A stretch of DNA of 64,000 nucleotides from JAEUMD01 sp050246945. Lineage in GTDB: Bacteria > Pseudomonadota > Alphaproteobacteria > Rhizobiales > Hyphomicrobiaceae. Positions 28,874 to 37,913 of the stretch are shown here, in pieces. Location: NCBI GenBank assembly GCA_050246945.1, contig JBFWVC010000004.1, forward strand, positions 186,001 to 250,000, read 5' to 3'. A program made the translations under genes and the position numbers. The notes under the pieces are model-generated. The model was given only the letters and a program-made list of their open reading frames with translations. It made no database searches and was not told the DNA's origin. How positions within the stretch are numbered: the first letter of the stretch is position 1; every line of letters begins with the position of its first letter.

Positions 28874-30448
28874 GTGGTGGAAATCGGCGGCACCGAGTCA
28901 GGGGTTCGAACGGGCTGGCTTCGCACAAATTGCGAGGGCGTGGTTTTTGGTGTGCCTATTTGGCTACATGTGATGCTTGTCTGCTGCGTGATGGCGGCAC
29001 TTGTTTTCCTTCGGGCGTCTGAAGCGATTGCGCAGGATCACGGCGCCAAACCGGCTTTCGATACTGTAATCGTTCGCAATCGCTCTCCCGGCGACAAGGA
29101 TAAGCCTGGCAAGCCGGCAGAAAGTCCACAGAATGAGAAATCATCCGCCGAAATGCCAGAATCGCTCGAAAAACGCGAACGGTCGCCTGTTTTGGAACAA
29201 ATCCAGGGTGAATCCAGCGAGCGGGCTGCCGGGCCTGCCAGTAGCAAGTCGGGTGGGCGGGTCGAAACTGGTAAACAAGGCGCGACGCACGCTCTAGCGG
29301 AGGTCCGCGAGGCCCGGGTTTCCGCGGAAAGCGGCAAGACGCGCTTCCACATGACGATGAGCGCCGGCGTGCGTGCGGAGATCTTTACCCTGGCCAACCC
29401 ATATCGTGTGATCATCGATTTGCCCGACGTAGCCTTCAAGTTGCCGGACGGGATTGGGCAAAAGGGTGCGGGGCTGATAGCTGCTTTCCGGTATGGACTT
29501 TTCGCCGACAGAAAGGGTCGCATCGTGATTGATGCGACCGGGCCCGTGCGCATCGAAGGGGCGAAAATGACAGCCACGACGCGCGGCCGAGCCGTTGCGC
29601 TGGAGATGGAGCTGATCGCGGTAACCGAGGCGGAATTCGGGCTGGGAACGGGTGCCGCGAGTAACGCGGCGGCTCACCCCGAACCTCGACCCGCGATCTT
29701 CGATGATCCGCTGCGCTCACCATCGGCGGCAAAGAAGCCCTTGGTGCTCATTGATCCCGGGCATGGCGGGATCGACCCTGGCGCGGTCGGCATCAACAAC
29801 CTCCTGGAGAAGTCGGTTGTTCTGGACGTAGCAAAGCGGATCGAGAAACGTCTCAGCGCAACGGGGCGATATCGCGTTTCGCTGACTCGAGACCGAGACG
29901 TCTTTCTGTCTCTGGATCAGCGCGTCAAGGTGTCGAGCGATCTGGGCGCGGACTTGTTCGTATCGCTGCATGCCGACTCGCTCGCATCGAAGACCTTCGC
30001 GACGCAGGTCCGCGGCGCGACGGTCTATACGTTGTCGGAGCGGGCTTCCGACGAGCAGGCACGGCTGATGGCGGAGAAAGAGAATGCGTCCGATCAGGCG
30101 GCGGGCATCGATAGCAGTGCGTTCAAAATCGAAAGCGAAGAAGTCAGAAGCATTCTCTTTGACCTGATGAAGCGGGAAACGTCAAATTTCTCAACGGATT
30201 TCTCCAATCTTCTTGTGTCGCGCCTTAAGCAAACGGTGTCGGTTTCGCGCGACCCGCAGCGCTCGGCGGCATTCCGGGTGCTGAAGCAGACGTATGCACC
30301 TTCGGTATTGATCGAACTCGGCTATCTGAGCAATGACGCCGACGCAAAGCTGATGCGCCAAGCGGAGTGGCAGGGGAAGGTCGCCCAATCAATCGTGGCG
30401 GCGATTGACGCGTTCTTCGACAAGCGGACCGCGCGTACCGGTCGTTGA
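28874..30448 (+). CDS. amiC: N-acetylmuramoyl-L-alanine amidase with AMIN domain (AmiC-like)
   Basis: A periplasmic cell-wall hydrolase that cuts the peptide from N-acetylmuramic acid at division sites. There is a hydrophobic export segment (MLVCCVMAALVFLRASEAIA), a polar linker, an AMIN domain at about 160-265 (RFHMTMSAGVRAEIFTLANP, YRVIIDLPDVAFKLP) and an Amidase_3 domain from about 290 with zinc ligands in LIDPGHGGIDPGAVG, LFVSLHADS and the C-terminal LIELGYLSN. The start is uncertain: GTG 28874 has a weak ribosome site, and ATG 28973 would start right at the hydrophobic segment. It precedes mrcA, a usual order in Hyphomicrobiales. Confidence 0.93.
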   Translation: MVEIGGTESGVRTGWLRTNCEGVVFGVPIWLHVMLVCCVMAALVFLRASEAIAQDHGAKPAFDTVIVRNRSPGDKDKPGKPAESPQNEKSSAEMPESLEKRERSPVLEQIQGESSERAAGPASSKSGGRVETGKQGATHALAEVREARVSAESGKTRFHMTMSAGVRAEIFTLANPYRVIIDLPDVAFKLPDGIGQKGAGLIAAFRYGLFADRKGRIVIDATGPVRIEGAKMTATTRGRAVALEMELIAVTEAEFGLGTGAASNAAAHPEPRPAIFDDPLRSPSAAKKPLVLIDPGHGGIDPGAVGINNLLEKSVVLDVAKRIEKRLSATGRYRVSLTRDRDVFLSLDQRVKVSSDLGADLFVSLHADSLASKTFATQVRGATVYTLSERASDEQARLMAEKENASDQAAGIDSSAFKIESEEVRSILFDLMKRETSNFSTDFSNLLVSRLKQTVSVSRDPQRSAAFRVLKQTYAPSVLIELGYLSNDADAKLMRQAEWQGKVAQSIVAAIDAFFDKRTARTGR

Positions 30449-30612
30449 GGCGAACGCGAAACCGGGAATCTTCAGGGTTGTGGTTGCGGCGCGGCGGCCA
30501 GTGTTACCGCCCACCTCAATTGCTTCGGGCCTCTGGTCCGATTGCTGACAAACGCGTAGTGATGACAACGGACAGGGGCTCGGGTGGCGACTACGTGCCG
30601 CCACATTGCGTG

Positions 30613-30691
30613 CTAGTGTGATGATCGAAAAGTCCGCTTCATACTTTTCGGCCGGGTTGCGAGGCGGACTTCTCGATCTGAATCACACTAG
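30613..30691. repeat. Long inverted repeat with CTAGTGT ends, unit 1 (family C)
   Basis: Ends are CTAGTGTGAT and ATCACACTAG, a perfect 10-bp outer stem. Inside, GATCG..AAGTCCGC pairs with GCGGACTT..CGATC. Together they make a stem of about 25 bp with two small mismatched steps and a 25-base loop. Size and terminal inverted repeats resemble a miniature transposable element or a structured extragenic repeat. Confidence 0.75.
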
Positions 30692-30704
30692 AACTCTGAA
30701 TTTG

Positions 30705-30779
30705 CTAGTGTGGTTCAGATCGCGAAATTCGTTCCGAGGTTGCCGCAGAATGTGACGAATTTCGCGATCACGACACTAG
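30705..30779. repeat. Long inverted repeat with CTAGTGT ends, unit 2 (family C)
   Basis: Outer ends CTAGTGT and ACACTAG match those of unit 1. The inner stem GATCGCGAAATTCGT / ACGAATTTCGCGATC is a perfect 15-bp inverted repeat with a 22-base loop. The inner stem recurs at 51115-51159. The two units are separated by 13 bases. Confidence 0.8.
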
Positions 30780-30848
30780 ATTACCTTGCAAAGCGGTACC
30801 GGTTCGTGCATCGCAGCGATCATCTGTATGTGGCGTGCATGGGGCATT

Positions 30849-30952
30849 AGAGCGTGTCGCGAATATTGAGATTCGCTCCTGATGCTCTAAGTCCTTGTTT
30901 TTGTGCATGTCGTTGTCGCAATTCCGCTGCACACTTTTGCGCGACATGCATT
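30849..30952 (-). repeat. Interspersed repeat of the Hyphomicrobiales type, family A, copy 1
   Basis: Read on the minus strand it runs GCATGTCGCGCAAAAGTGTG, CAGCGG, TTGCGACAACGACATGC, ACAAAAACAAGGACTTAGAG and ends in GCGACACGCTCT. GCATGTCG and CGACATGC pair, and AGAGC pairs with GCTCT. This intergenic element is, from general knowledge, widespread in rhizobia and relatives. A second copy lies at 42746-42850. Confidence 0.8.
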
Positions 30953-31186
30953 AACATGCCTTGGAGCGGGTCAGGTAGAGACGGAACCAAGTCAGGCTCT
31001 TCTGGCCGGCTCTATCTTACTGCCTGAGATACACATTCACGCCTTCGATGGAAGCGGTCGCGCTTCCATCGCAGCCGATCTGGCTCTATGACCAGAGGAC
31101 GTTGATCTCAGGGGGCGCTTGGGGCGTCCTAGGCCAAGCTGATCGGCTCAAAAGGGAACCGTGCGCGGGATGCAAGACCGAGACCC

Positions 31187-33736
31187 ATGAGAAGTCCTAC
31201 CCTGCCACCACCGGCGCCACGTCCGAAACGGCGGCGCAAGAGCCTGCTCCTGAGCTTTCTTGGCTGGAGCTTCGCTACCGGCGTGCTCCTGTTCGTGATC
31301 GGTTCGGCTGCGGCTGGCTTCATGATCTACCGCGCATCGCAGGATCTGCCCGATTACGAGAGTCTCGCCAAGTACGAACCTCCGGTGATGACGCGCATCC
31401 ACGCGCACGACGGATCCTTGATTGCGGAGTATGCGCGCGAGCGGCGCATATTCGTGCCGATCAACACCATACCAAAGCTTCTCATAGCCGCATTCCTGTC
31501 GGCGGAAGACCGCCGCTTCTATGAGCATGGCGGTATCGACATGACGGGTGTCGCGCGCGCCGCGGTCAAGTATGCGGAGCGCAAGCTGACCGGTCACGGC
31601 AGCATCCAGGGGGCATCGACCATCACGCAGCAGGTGGCGAAGAACTTCCTTTTGACCTCGGACCGCACTTTCGACCGCAAGATCAAGGAAGCGATCCTGG
31701 CAGTGCGCATCGAACGCGCGTACACCAAGGACAAGATCCTGGAGCTCTACCTCAACGAGATATACCTGGGTCTCGGCTCGTACGGCGTCGCGGCCGCAGG
31801 ACTCAACTACTTCAACAAAGAGCTCAAGGACCTCACGATCGAAGAGGTGGCCTACCTCGCCGCGCTGCCCAAGGCGCCCAACAACTACCATCCTTTCAAG
31901 CATACGCAGCGAGCTACCGAGCGGCGCAACTGGATCATCGGCCAGATGTGGGAGAACGGCTACATCACCGCGGAGGCCGCTGCCGAGGCAAAGAATAAGC
32001 CGCTCAACGTGAATCTGCGCCCGTTCGGCGCGCACATCTTCGCAGCGGAGTTCTTCGCGGAAGAGGTTCGCCGCTCTCTGCTGGCCAAGTATGGGGAAGA
32101 CAAGCTCTATGGTGGCGGTCTGTCCGTGCGCACGACGCTCGATCCCGAGCAGCAGGGCTACGCCCGGAAGGCTCTAACCCAGGGCCTTGTCAATTTCGAC
32201 CGAGAGAAGGGCTGGCGCGGTCCCGTAAAGAAAATCGACATTGCGGGGGATTGGGGCAAGGCTGTCGCAGAGATCGACGTTCCCGAGGACATCTATCCCT
32301 GGCGGCTAGGAGTTGTGCTTGATGTGCAGAAATCCAAGGCCATCGTGGGATTGAAGCCGGTGCGGCGTCAGGATGGTGCTCTGATCGACAAGCGCGAAGC
32401 CGTCGAAATCGGTTTCGAGACGATGAAGTGGGCGAGGAAGGGCGAAAAGGGACCAGCGCCGAAATCCGTCGGTGACGTGCTTGCGCTGGGCGACGTGATA
32501 TACGTCGCGCCGGAGGATCCGGAAAAACTGACCGGCACCTGGTCGCTGATGCAAATTCCCGAGGTTTCGGGCGGGCTGGTGGCCATGGACCCTCATACCG
32601 GCCGCGTGCTAGCGGTCGCTGGCGGGTTCTCATTCGACATGAGCCAGTTCGACCGGGCCGTGCAGGCGCGACGGCAGCCGGGGTCGGCATTCAAGCCGCT
32701 CGTATATGCCGCGGCGCTGGACAACGGCTATAAGCCGACCAGCATCATCCTCGATGCTCCGATCGAAATCGAGCAGGGGCCGGGCAAGGATATCTGGAAG
32801 CCCGAGAACTATGACAAGGAGAAGTCCTACGGGCCGACCACTTTGCGGGTTGGCATCGAGAAGTCCCGAAATCAGATGACCGTTCGGCTGGCCCAGGACA
32901 TGGGCATGCCGCTCATCACCGAATATGCTCGCCGCTTCGGTGTCTACGACGACCTTCTGCCCGTTCTGGCCATGTCACTCGGGGCCGGCGAGACTACGCT
33001 TCTGCGCATGGTCAACGCCTATGCCATGATTGCCAACGGCGGCAAGCAGGTGCAAGCAACCTTCATCGACCGCATCCAAGATCGTTGGGGCCGTACCGTC
33101 TGGCGCCATGACGATCGGGCTTGCGAAGGTTGCAAGGCGGATGTCTGGAACGGTCAGCCGGAACCAAATATCATCGATGACCGAAAGCAGATCATCGACC
33201 CGCACACCGCCTATCAGGTCACGTCGATCTTGGAGGGAGTCGTGCAGCGAGGTACGGCTACGTCGCTCAAGAAGCTGGGCATGCCGCTGGCAGGCAAGAC
33301 AGGAACCACCAACGACGAAAAGGATGCCTGGTTCGTCGGCTTCACGCCGGACTTGGTTGTCGGCGTGTACGTTGGCTACGACATTCCGCGGCCGATGGGC
33401 AAAGGCCAAACGGGCGGCAAGGTTGCCGCGCCGATCTTCGGTGATTTCATGAAGATGGCGCTGGCGGGCAAGCCTGCGGTGCCGTTCCGTGTCCCGCCGG
33501 GTATCAAGCTCGTTCGCGTCAGCCTCAAGACGGGCCTGAGAGCGCAGCCAGGCGACAAGGACGGTATCATCGAGGCGTTCAAGCCCGGCGAGGAGCCGGA
33601 CGACGCCTATTCGGTGATCGGTTTCACGGATCCGACCACGGAAGACGGCACCACGAGCGGGGGCGCGTATTCACCCGCTCGGCGTGATGGCGGCGGCGAT
33701 CCAGGCTACTCGGGCGGCCGCGGCGGGCTCTGGTAG
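31187..33736 (+). CDS. mrcA: Penicillin-binding protein 1A, bifunctional
   Basis: A class A PBP of 849 residues that polymerises glycan strands and cross-links peptides. A cytoplasmic basic tail (PRPKRRRK) is followed by one membrane anchor (SLLLSFLGWSFATGVLLFVI). The glycosyltransferase domain has the catalytic Glu motif SAEDRRFYEHGGID and GASTITQQVAKN. A beta-rich linker precedes the transpeptidase domain with Ser500 in GSAFKP, SRN (EKSRNQMT) and KTGTT at about 704. The tail is Gly/Asp rich. Transcribed with amiC upstream and prfB downstream in an order usual for the group. Confidence 0.96.
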   Translation: MRSPTLPPPAPRPKRRRKSLLLSFLGWSFATGVLLFVIGSAAAGFMIYRASQDLPDYESLAKYEPPVMTRIHAHDGSLIAEYARERRIFVPINTIPKLLIAAFLSAEDRRFYEHGGIDMTGVARAAVKYAERKLTGHGSIQGASTITQQVAKNFLLTSDRTFDRKIKEAILAVRIERAYTKDKILELYLNEIYLGLGSYGVAAAGLNYFNKELKDLTIEEVAYLAALPKAPNNYHPFKHTQRATERRNWIIGQMWENGYITAEAAAEAKNKPLNVNLRPFGAHIFAAEFFAEEVRRSLLAKYGEDKLYGGGLSVRTTLDPEQQGYARKALTQGLVNFDREKGWRGPVKKIDIAGDWGKAVAEIDVPEDIYPWRLGVVLDVQKSKAIVGLKPVRRQDGALIDKREAVEIGFETMKWARKGEKGPAPKSVGDVLALGDVIYVAPEDPEKLTGTWSLMQIPEVSGGLVAMDPHTGRVLAVAGGFSFDMSQFDRAVQARRQPGSAFKPLVYAAALDNGYKPTSIILDAPIEIEQGPGKDIWKPENYDKEKSYGPTTLRVGIEKSRNQMTVRLAQDMGMPLITEYARRFGVYDDLLPVLAMSLGAGETTLLRMVNAYAMIANGGKQVQATFIDRIQDRWGRTVWRHDDRACEGCKADVWNGQPEPNIIDDRKQIIDPHTAYQVTSILEGVVQRGTATSLKKLGMPLAGKTGTTNDEKDAWFVGFTPDLVVGVYVGYDIPRPMGKGQTGGKVAAPIFGDFMKMALAGKPAVPFRVPPGIKLVRVSLKTGLRAQPGDKDGIIEAFKPGEEPDDAYSVIGFTDPTTEDGTTSGGAYSPARRDGGGDPGYSGGRGGLW

Positions 33737-33894
33737 CAGCGCGGGGCGATCGGGAACGGTTGGCGACCGGCTCGGCTCGGAATCGTCTGCCCGGCCTTCC
33801 CCCCTATTCGGTCCGCTCAAGTTTACACATCCGCTCGGGCCAACTATATGTGCGCCGTTCCCGTCAGATATGCACGGATGATGAGGAGGCAGCG

Positions 33895-35026
33895 ATGCGC
33901 GCCGAAGCCCAGAAGTACGTCGATTCCATCGAGGAGGCGCTGACCCTCCTGAGGAGGCATCTTTGACTGGGACACGGCTGAAGCGCGCCTTGCGGAGCTG
34001 AACCGGCGGGCGGAGGATCCGGGTCTGTGGTCCGATCCGCAGTCGGCGCAGAAGGTCATGCGCCAGCGCCGCCAGCTCGAGCAGGCAATGCAGAGCGTCA
34101 GTGCCCTGCAGCGTGAGCTCGACGACGCGGTCGTTCTGATCGAGCTGGGCGAGGCAGAAGACGACGGCGATACCGTCGCGGAAGGCGAAACCGCGCTGAA
34201 GCGGTTGAGCGAGGACGCGGAGCGTCGCTCGGTGGAGGCGCTCCTCAACGGCGAGGCCGACGGCAATGACACCTATGTCGAGATCCATGCGGGCGCGGGC
34301 GGAACGGAAAGCCAGGACTGGGCCGAGATGCTCACGCGGATGTATGCCCGCTGGGCCGAGCAGCGCGGCTACAAGGTGACGATGGTCGAAGCGAGCGCCG
34401 GCGAAGAAGCCGGGCTCAAGTCGGCGACGCTGGAGGTCAAGGGCGAAAACGCCTACGGCTGGCTGAAGACGGAATCAGGCGTGCATCGCCTGGTACGCAT
34501 ATCTCCCTACGATTCCAACGCACGGCGGCATACATCGTTCGCGTCGGTCTGGGTATTTCCGGTGATCGACGACGAGATCGACATCCAGATCAACGAAAGC
34601 GATTGTCGCATAGACACATATCGCGCCTCGGGGGCGGGCGGTCAGCACGTCAACACGACGGATTCGGCCGTGCGCATCACCCACATGCCAACTGGCATCG
34701 TGGTCGCGTCACAGCAGGAGCGGAGCCAGATCAAGAACAGGGCGATTGCCTGGGCGATGTTGAAATCCCGTCTCTACGAGCGCGAATTGAAGGCGCGCGA
34801 GGAAAAGGCCAACGCCGAAGCTGCCTCGAAGACCGAAATCGGCTGGGGCCACCAGATCCGTTCCTATGTTTTGCAGCCCTACCAGATGGTCAAGGACCTG
34901 CGTACGGGCGAGACCAGCAGCAATCCGGATGCGGTGCTCGACGGCGATATCGACCCGTTTCTGGAAGCTTCGCTGGCGCAACGGATCAAGGGCGGTGGTC
35001 CGGTCGAGGTCGAAGATATCGGGTGA
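33895..35026 (+). CDS. prfB: Peptide chain release factor 2, programmed +1 frameshift
   Basis: RF2 reads UGA and UAA stop codons. The zero frame codes 23 residues (MRAEAQKYVDSIEEALTLLR, then RHL) and stops at TGA 33964-33966. A +1 shift at CTT skips T33964 and continues with GAC to 35026, giving 376 residues in all: join 33895-33963 and 33965-35026. The catalytic GGQ lies in SGAGGQHVNTTDSAVRITHM at about residue 248. The stop-codon recognition tripeptide is SPY (RISPYDSNARRHTSF) in place of the E. coli SPF; from memory this Tyr is common in Alphaproteobacteria. The gene starts after GATGAGGAGGCAGCG, a strong ribosome site. Confidence 0.96.
33952..33967 (+). promoter_or_regulatory. prfB programmed frameshift site
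   Basis: AGGAGGCATCTTTGAC contains a Shine-Dalgarno-like AGGAGG three bases before CTT TGA C, the same spacing as in E. coli prfB (AGGGGGTATCTTTGAC). When RF2 is scarce the ribosome pauses at UGA and slips +1, so RF2 controls its own synthesis. Confidence 0.95.
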
Positions 35027-35088
35027 AGGGCTCGTTTCGAGGGCCCTGTATTTAAAGGTGCGTTGGGTGTGAGGGCGCGAGGAGCGAT

Positions 35089-36009
35089 GTGCAAGTGAAG
35101 CTTCCAGCGCAGCGCGCAATTTCGCTCATAGAGAGCCCGGGTTTCAGTGATTACGCGCTCCTTGATTCCGGCGCGGGCCGCAAGCTCGAGCGGTTCGGGA
35201 AGATCGTGCTCGACCGCCCCGAAGCGCAGGCGCTTTGGAGCCGGTCCTTGCCGCATGCTGCGTGGGAGAAGGCGCATGCCGTTTTTTCTGCCTCGGGAGA
35301 GGAAGAAGAGAAGGGGCGCTGGCGCATCGACAAGCCGGTGGGCGAAAAATGGGCGCTCGACGTCGCGGGTGTGACAATGCTCTGCCGCCTGCAGGGGCTG
35401 TGGCATGTGGGGTTGTTTCCCGAGCAGATGCCGCATTGGCAGTGGATGTTGGAGCGGATCGTCGAGATGCGCGCGGCCGATCGGACGGCCCGGCCGCGTG
35501 TGCTCAATCTCTTCGGGTATACGGGGGCTGCCTCGCTCATCGCGGCGAAGGCCGGCGCGGAGGTGACGCACGTCGATGCGTCCAAGAAGGCGGTCGCCTG
35601 GGCGCGCGAGAACCAGGCGGTATCGAAGCTCGGAGACGCGCCGATACGATGGATCGTTGACGATGCGGTCAAGTTCACGGCGCGCGAGGTGCGGCGTGGG
35701 CGCAGCTACAACATTATTCTGGTGGATCCGCCCAAGTTCGGACGTGGGCCGGCGGGAGAGACCTGGGACCTGTTCTCTGGGTTGAAGCCGTTGCTGGAGG
35801 ATTGCGCGAAACTGCTCGATCGCGACCATGCGGCGCTTGTCCTCACGGTCTATGCGATTCGAGCATCGACACTCGCATTCGGGCAGCTGGTCGAGGAGGT
35901 GGTCGGAGGGCGAGGCGGCGCGATGGATATCGGCGAACTCGTGATCCGGGAACAGGCCGGGGAGCGCTCCGTTCCGACGTCGCTGTTCACGCGGTGGAGG
36001 ACGGCATGA
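35089..36009 (+). CDS. Class I SAM-dependent RNA methyltransferase, RlmI-like
   Basis: A 306-residue enzyme. The Rossmann methyltransferase part shows RVLNLFGYTGAASLIAAKAG (SAM-binding motif I), VTHVDASKKAVAWARENQ, and motif IV LVDPPKFGRGP. The wording FGYTG and DPPKF is typical of the RlmI/RlmK/L group that methylates 23S rRNA. A PUA domain like that of RlmI is not evident in the first 110 residues, so the substrate is uncertain. GTG 35089 is the start, since an overlapping ATG at 35087 runs into a stop after three codons. It is 62 bp after prfB and overlaps the next gene by four bases. Confidence 0.85.
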   Translation: MQVKLPAQRAISLIESPGFSDYALLDSGAGRKLERFGKIVLDRPEAQALWSRSLPHAAWEKAHAVFSASGEEEEKGRWRIDKPVGEKWALDVAGVTMLCRLQGLWHVGLFPEQMPHWQWMLERIVEMRAADRTARPRVLNLFGYTGAASLIAAKAGAEVTHVDASKKAVAWARENQAVSKLGDAPIRWIVDDAVKFTAREVRRGRSYNIILVDPPKFGRGPAGETWDLFSGLKPLLEDCAKLLDRDHAALVLTVYAIRASTLAFGQLVEEVVGGRGGAMDIGELVIREQAGERSVPTSLFTRWRTA

Positions 36010-36836
36010 GCCAGACCGGCGGCGAGCCGCTTGTCATCACCAGTCTGCAGAACGAGCGAGTGAAGGCGATCCGCGCGCTCGAGATGCGCAAGGAGCGCAA
36101 GTCCACCGGCCTGTTCGTTGCCGAGGGGGCTTCGATCCTGTTGACGGCGCGAGACAACGGCTGGCAACCCGAAACGCTGGTGGCCTTATCGCAAGTGCTG
36201 GGCGAGGGAGTGGCGAGCGACTTGGCGCGATGGGTCGGGCAACAGGGCGGCGATGTCATGGCTGTCTCTGGGGCCGTGCTCGGCAAGCTCGCCTCGAAGG
36301 AAAATCCGCAATCGCTGCTCGGTGTTTTTCGGCAACGCCATGCGGCGCTGCCCGATGCGCTTTCGGCAGATGCCAGCGATGTGTGGCTCGTGCTCGAGGA
36401 AGTGCGCGATCCCGGCAATCTCGGCACCATCGTCAGAACAGTCGATGCGGTTGGTGCAAAGGGCGTGATCCTGGTCGGCAACTGTTGTGATCCGTGGAGT
36501 CGCGAATGCGTGCGGGCGACCATGGGCTCGATCTTCGCTGTGCCGATTGCGCGGGTGGAGCGCGGCGCATTCCTCGACTGGCGCCAAGAATGGGGCGGCG
36601 ATGTCGTCGCGACACATCTCGCCGCAAGTGAGGATTTCCGCGCGGCCCAATATCGCGGGCCGATCCTTCTCATGATGGGGAGCGAAGGGCCGGGGCTTTC
36701 GGATGCTCTCAACGCGGTGGCGACACGGCGCATAAAGATTCCGATGGCCGGACGGCTCGACAGTCTCAATCTAGCGGTAGCGACGGCGCTGGTGCTCTAT
36801 CAGATGCGCGGAGCGCACCTGAAGCTCGGCACGTGA
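36006..36836 (+). CDS. SpoU/TrmH-family RNA 2'-O-ribose methyltransferase
   Basis: SPOUT-fold enzyme of 276 residues. The N-terminal substrate-binding domain starts ITSLQNERVKAIRALEMRKE with FVAEGASILLTA. The SPOUT domain has the three family motifs: VLEEVRDPGNLGTIVRTVDA (motif 1), LLMMGSEGPGLSDALNA (motif 2) and RIKIPMAGRLDSLNLAVATA (motif 3). Probable target is a ribose in rRNA or tRNA. Its ATG overlaps the stop of the RlmI-like gene (ATGA), so the two are translationally coupled. Confidence 0.92.
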   Translation: MSQTGGEPLVITSLQNERVKAIRALEMRKERKSTGLFVAEGASILLTARDNGWQPETLVALSQVLGEGVASDLARWVGQQGGDVMAVSGAVLGKLASKENPQSLLGVFRQRHAALPDALSADASDVWLVLEEVRDPGNLGTIVRTVDAVGAKGVILVGNCCDPWSRECVRATMGSIFAVPIARVERGAFLDWRQEWGGDVVATHLAASEDFRAAQYRGPILLMMGSEGPGLSDALNAVATRRIKIPMAGRLDSLNLAVATALVLYQMRGAHLKLGT

Positions 36837-36854
36837 GGGGGAGGCTCAAACGGC

Positions 36855-37811
36855 ATGCGCATCGAGTATCACCGGACGCTGATCGCTGACCGTGTGCGGA
36901 ATACCGCGCTGTTCGCGGCGCTGAAGCAGGTGATCAGCAGGGGCGAGACAGTGGTGGCCGACATCGGGGCGGGCACCGGCCTCATCGGTCTGATGGCGGC
37001 GCGGCTCGGTGCGCGGGACGTCTACCTCTACGAGATGGCGGAGGTGGCGGACGTCGCGGCGGAAATCGTGAAGAAGAATCGCGCGCGCAATTGTCATGTG
37101 ATGCCGTGCAGTTCGCTCGACATGGTGGAACCTCCGCGCGTCGATGTGGTCATCTCCGAGACGCTCGGCAACTATGCGTTCGAGGAGAACATGATCCAGA
37201 CGCTCGCCGATGCGCGGGCGCGGCACCTGAAGCGCGGAGGCACGATCATTCCCGCGCGGGTCCGGCAATTCGTTGCCCCGGTCGTGAGCGATCGCTTCGA
37301 CAAGGAACTCCATGCGTGGGGGCGGGTCGGCGACGAACTCGGAATTGCGCTGGACCTGAGCGTCGCCGAGGACATGAGCCTCAACAACATATATGTGCGA
37401 AACGTGAAGCCTGGCGACCTGCTCGCAAATGGAGGCAGCGCGGTCGTCTGGGACGAGGTTGATTTCAACGCCGCGCAAGCCAGCAGCCCCAATCGAAAGG
37501 GAGAGGCTGCCTGGCCGATCGCATCGGATGTCGTCATACATGGACTTGGGGTTTGGTGGGAGGCCGAGCTCGTTCCCGGCGTGACGCTTTCAACCGCGCC
37601 TGATGCGCCGCTCACACATTGGGAACAGCTCTACTTTCCGTTGCTGTCGCCGGTTGCGTGCAGGCGCGGCGATACGCTGAAGGTGATGCTCTTGTCGCGC
37701 TCGTCCGAAGAGGCGGGAACGCATCTAGCTTGGAAAGTATCCAGGCTCGATGCGGACGGCAAAGCGCAGGAGCGGCAGGCGCTCGACCTCGACAAGGGCT
37801 TCCTGCCTTAA
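36855..37811 (+). CDS. PRMT-fold methyltransferase (bacterial protein arginine methyltransferase-like)
   Basis: The 318-residue protein carries the hallmark set of PRMTs. These are YHRTLIADRVRNTALFAALK before the fold, motif I VADIGAGTGLIGLMAA, and the double-E loop SETLGNYAFEEN with Glu102 and Glu111 nine residues apart as in PRMT1. THW at 254-256 (APLTHWEQLYFPL) falls inside a C-terminal beta domain. In eukaryotes these residues hold the arginine guanidinium. Few bacterial members have been characterised, so activity on protein arginine is inference. It sits 18 bp after the SpoU gene in the prfB cluster, suggesting a translation-related substrate. Annotation pipelines may call it a generic 50S protein methyltransferase. 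Confidence 0.8.
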   Translation: MRIEYHRTLIADRVRNTALFAALKQVISRGETVVADIGAGTGLIGLMAARLGARDVYLYEMAEVADVAAEIVKKNRARNCHVMPCSSLDMVEPPRVDVVISETLGNYAFEENMIQTLADARARHLKRGGTIIPARVRQFVAPVVSDRFDKELHAWGRVGDELGIALDLSVAEDMSLNNIYVRNVKPGDLLANGGSAVVWDEVDFNAAQASSPNRKGEAAWPIASDVVIHGLGVWWEAELVPGVTLSTAPDAPLTHWEQLYFPLLSPVACRRGDTLKVMLLSRSSEEAGTHLAWKVSRLDADGKAQERQALDLDKGFLP

Positions 37812-37814
37812 AGA

Positions 37815-37912
37815 AGGCGTGTTCATGTTTCGTGGAAACACGCGTGCGATCCAGTCCTCTGGTTTGAGCAAGTCATTCACGCTGAACCGCTCAGCACTTC
37901 AGCTAAACATGC
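37815..37912 (+). repeat. Interspersed double-hairpin repeat, family B, copy 3
   Basis: GCGTGTTCATGTTTCGTGG through GTGCGATCC is followed by GGTTTGAGCAAGTCATTCAC, GCTGAACCGC and TTCAGCTAAACATGC. It aligns with copies at 508 and 19730 in the same orientation but its first stem is more degraded. It lies between the convergent PRMT-like gene and the hypothetical gene. Confidence 0.7.
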
Positions 37913-37913
37913 G

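Larger units (their letters stand above)
30449..31186. other. Intergenic region, 738 bp, rich in inverted repeats
   Basis: No gene is seen between amiC and mrcA. The region holds two tandem CTAGTGT-bounded hairpins (30613-30691 and 30705-30779) and a family A repeat (30849-30952), each described separately. The last 230 bases before mrcA probably hold its promoter. Confidence 0.6.
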
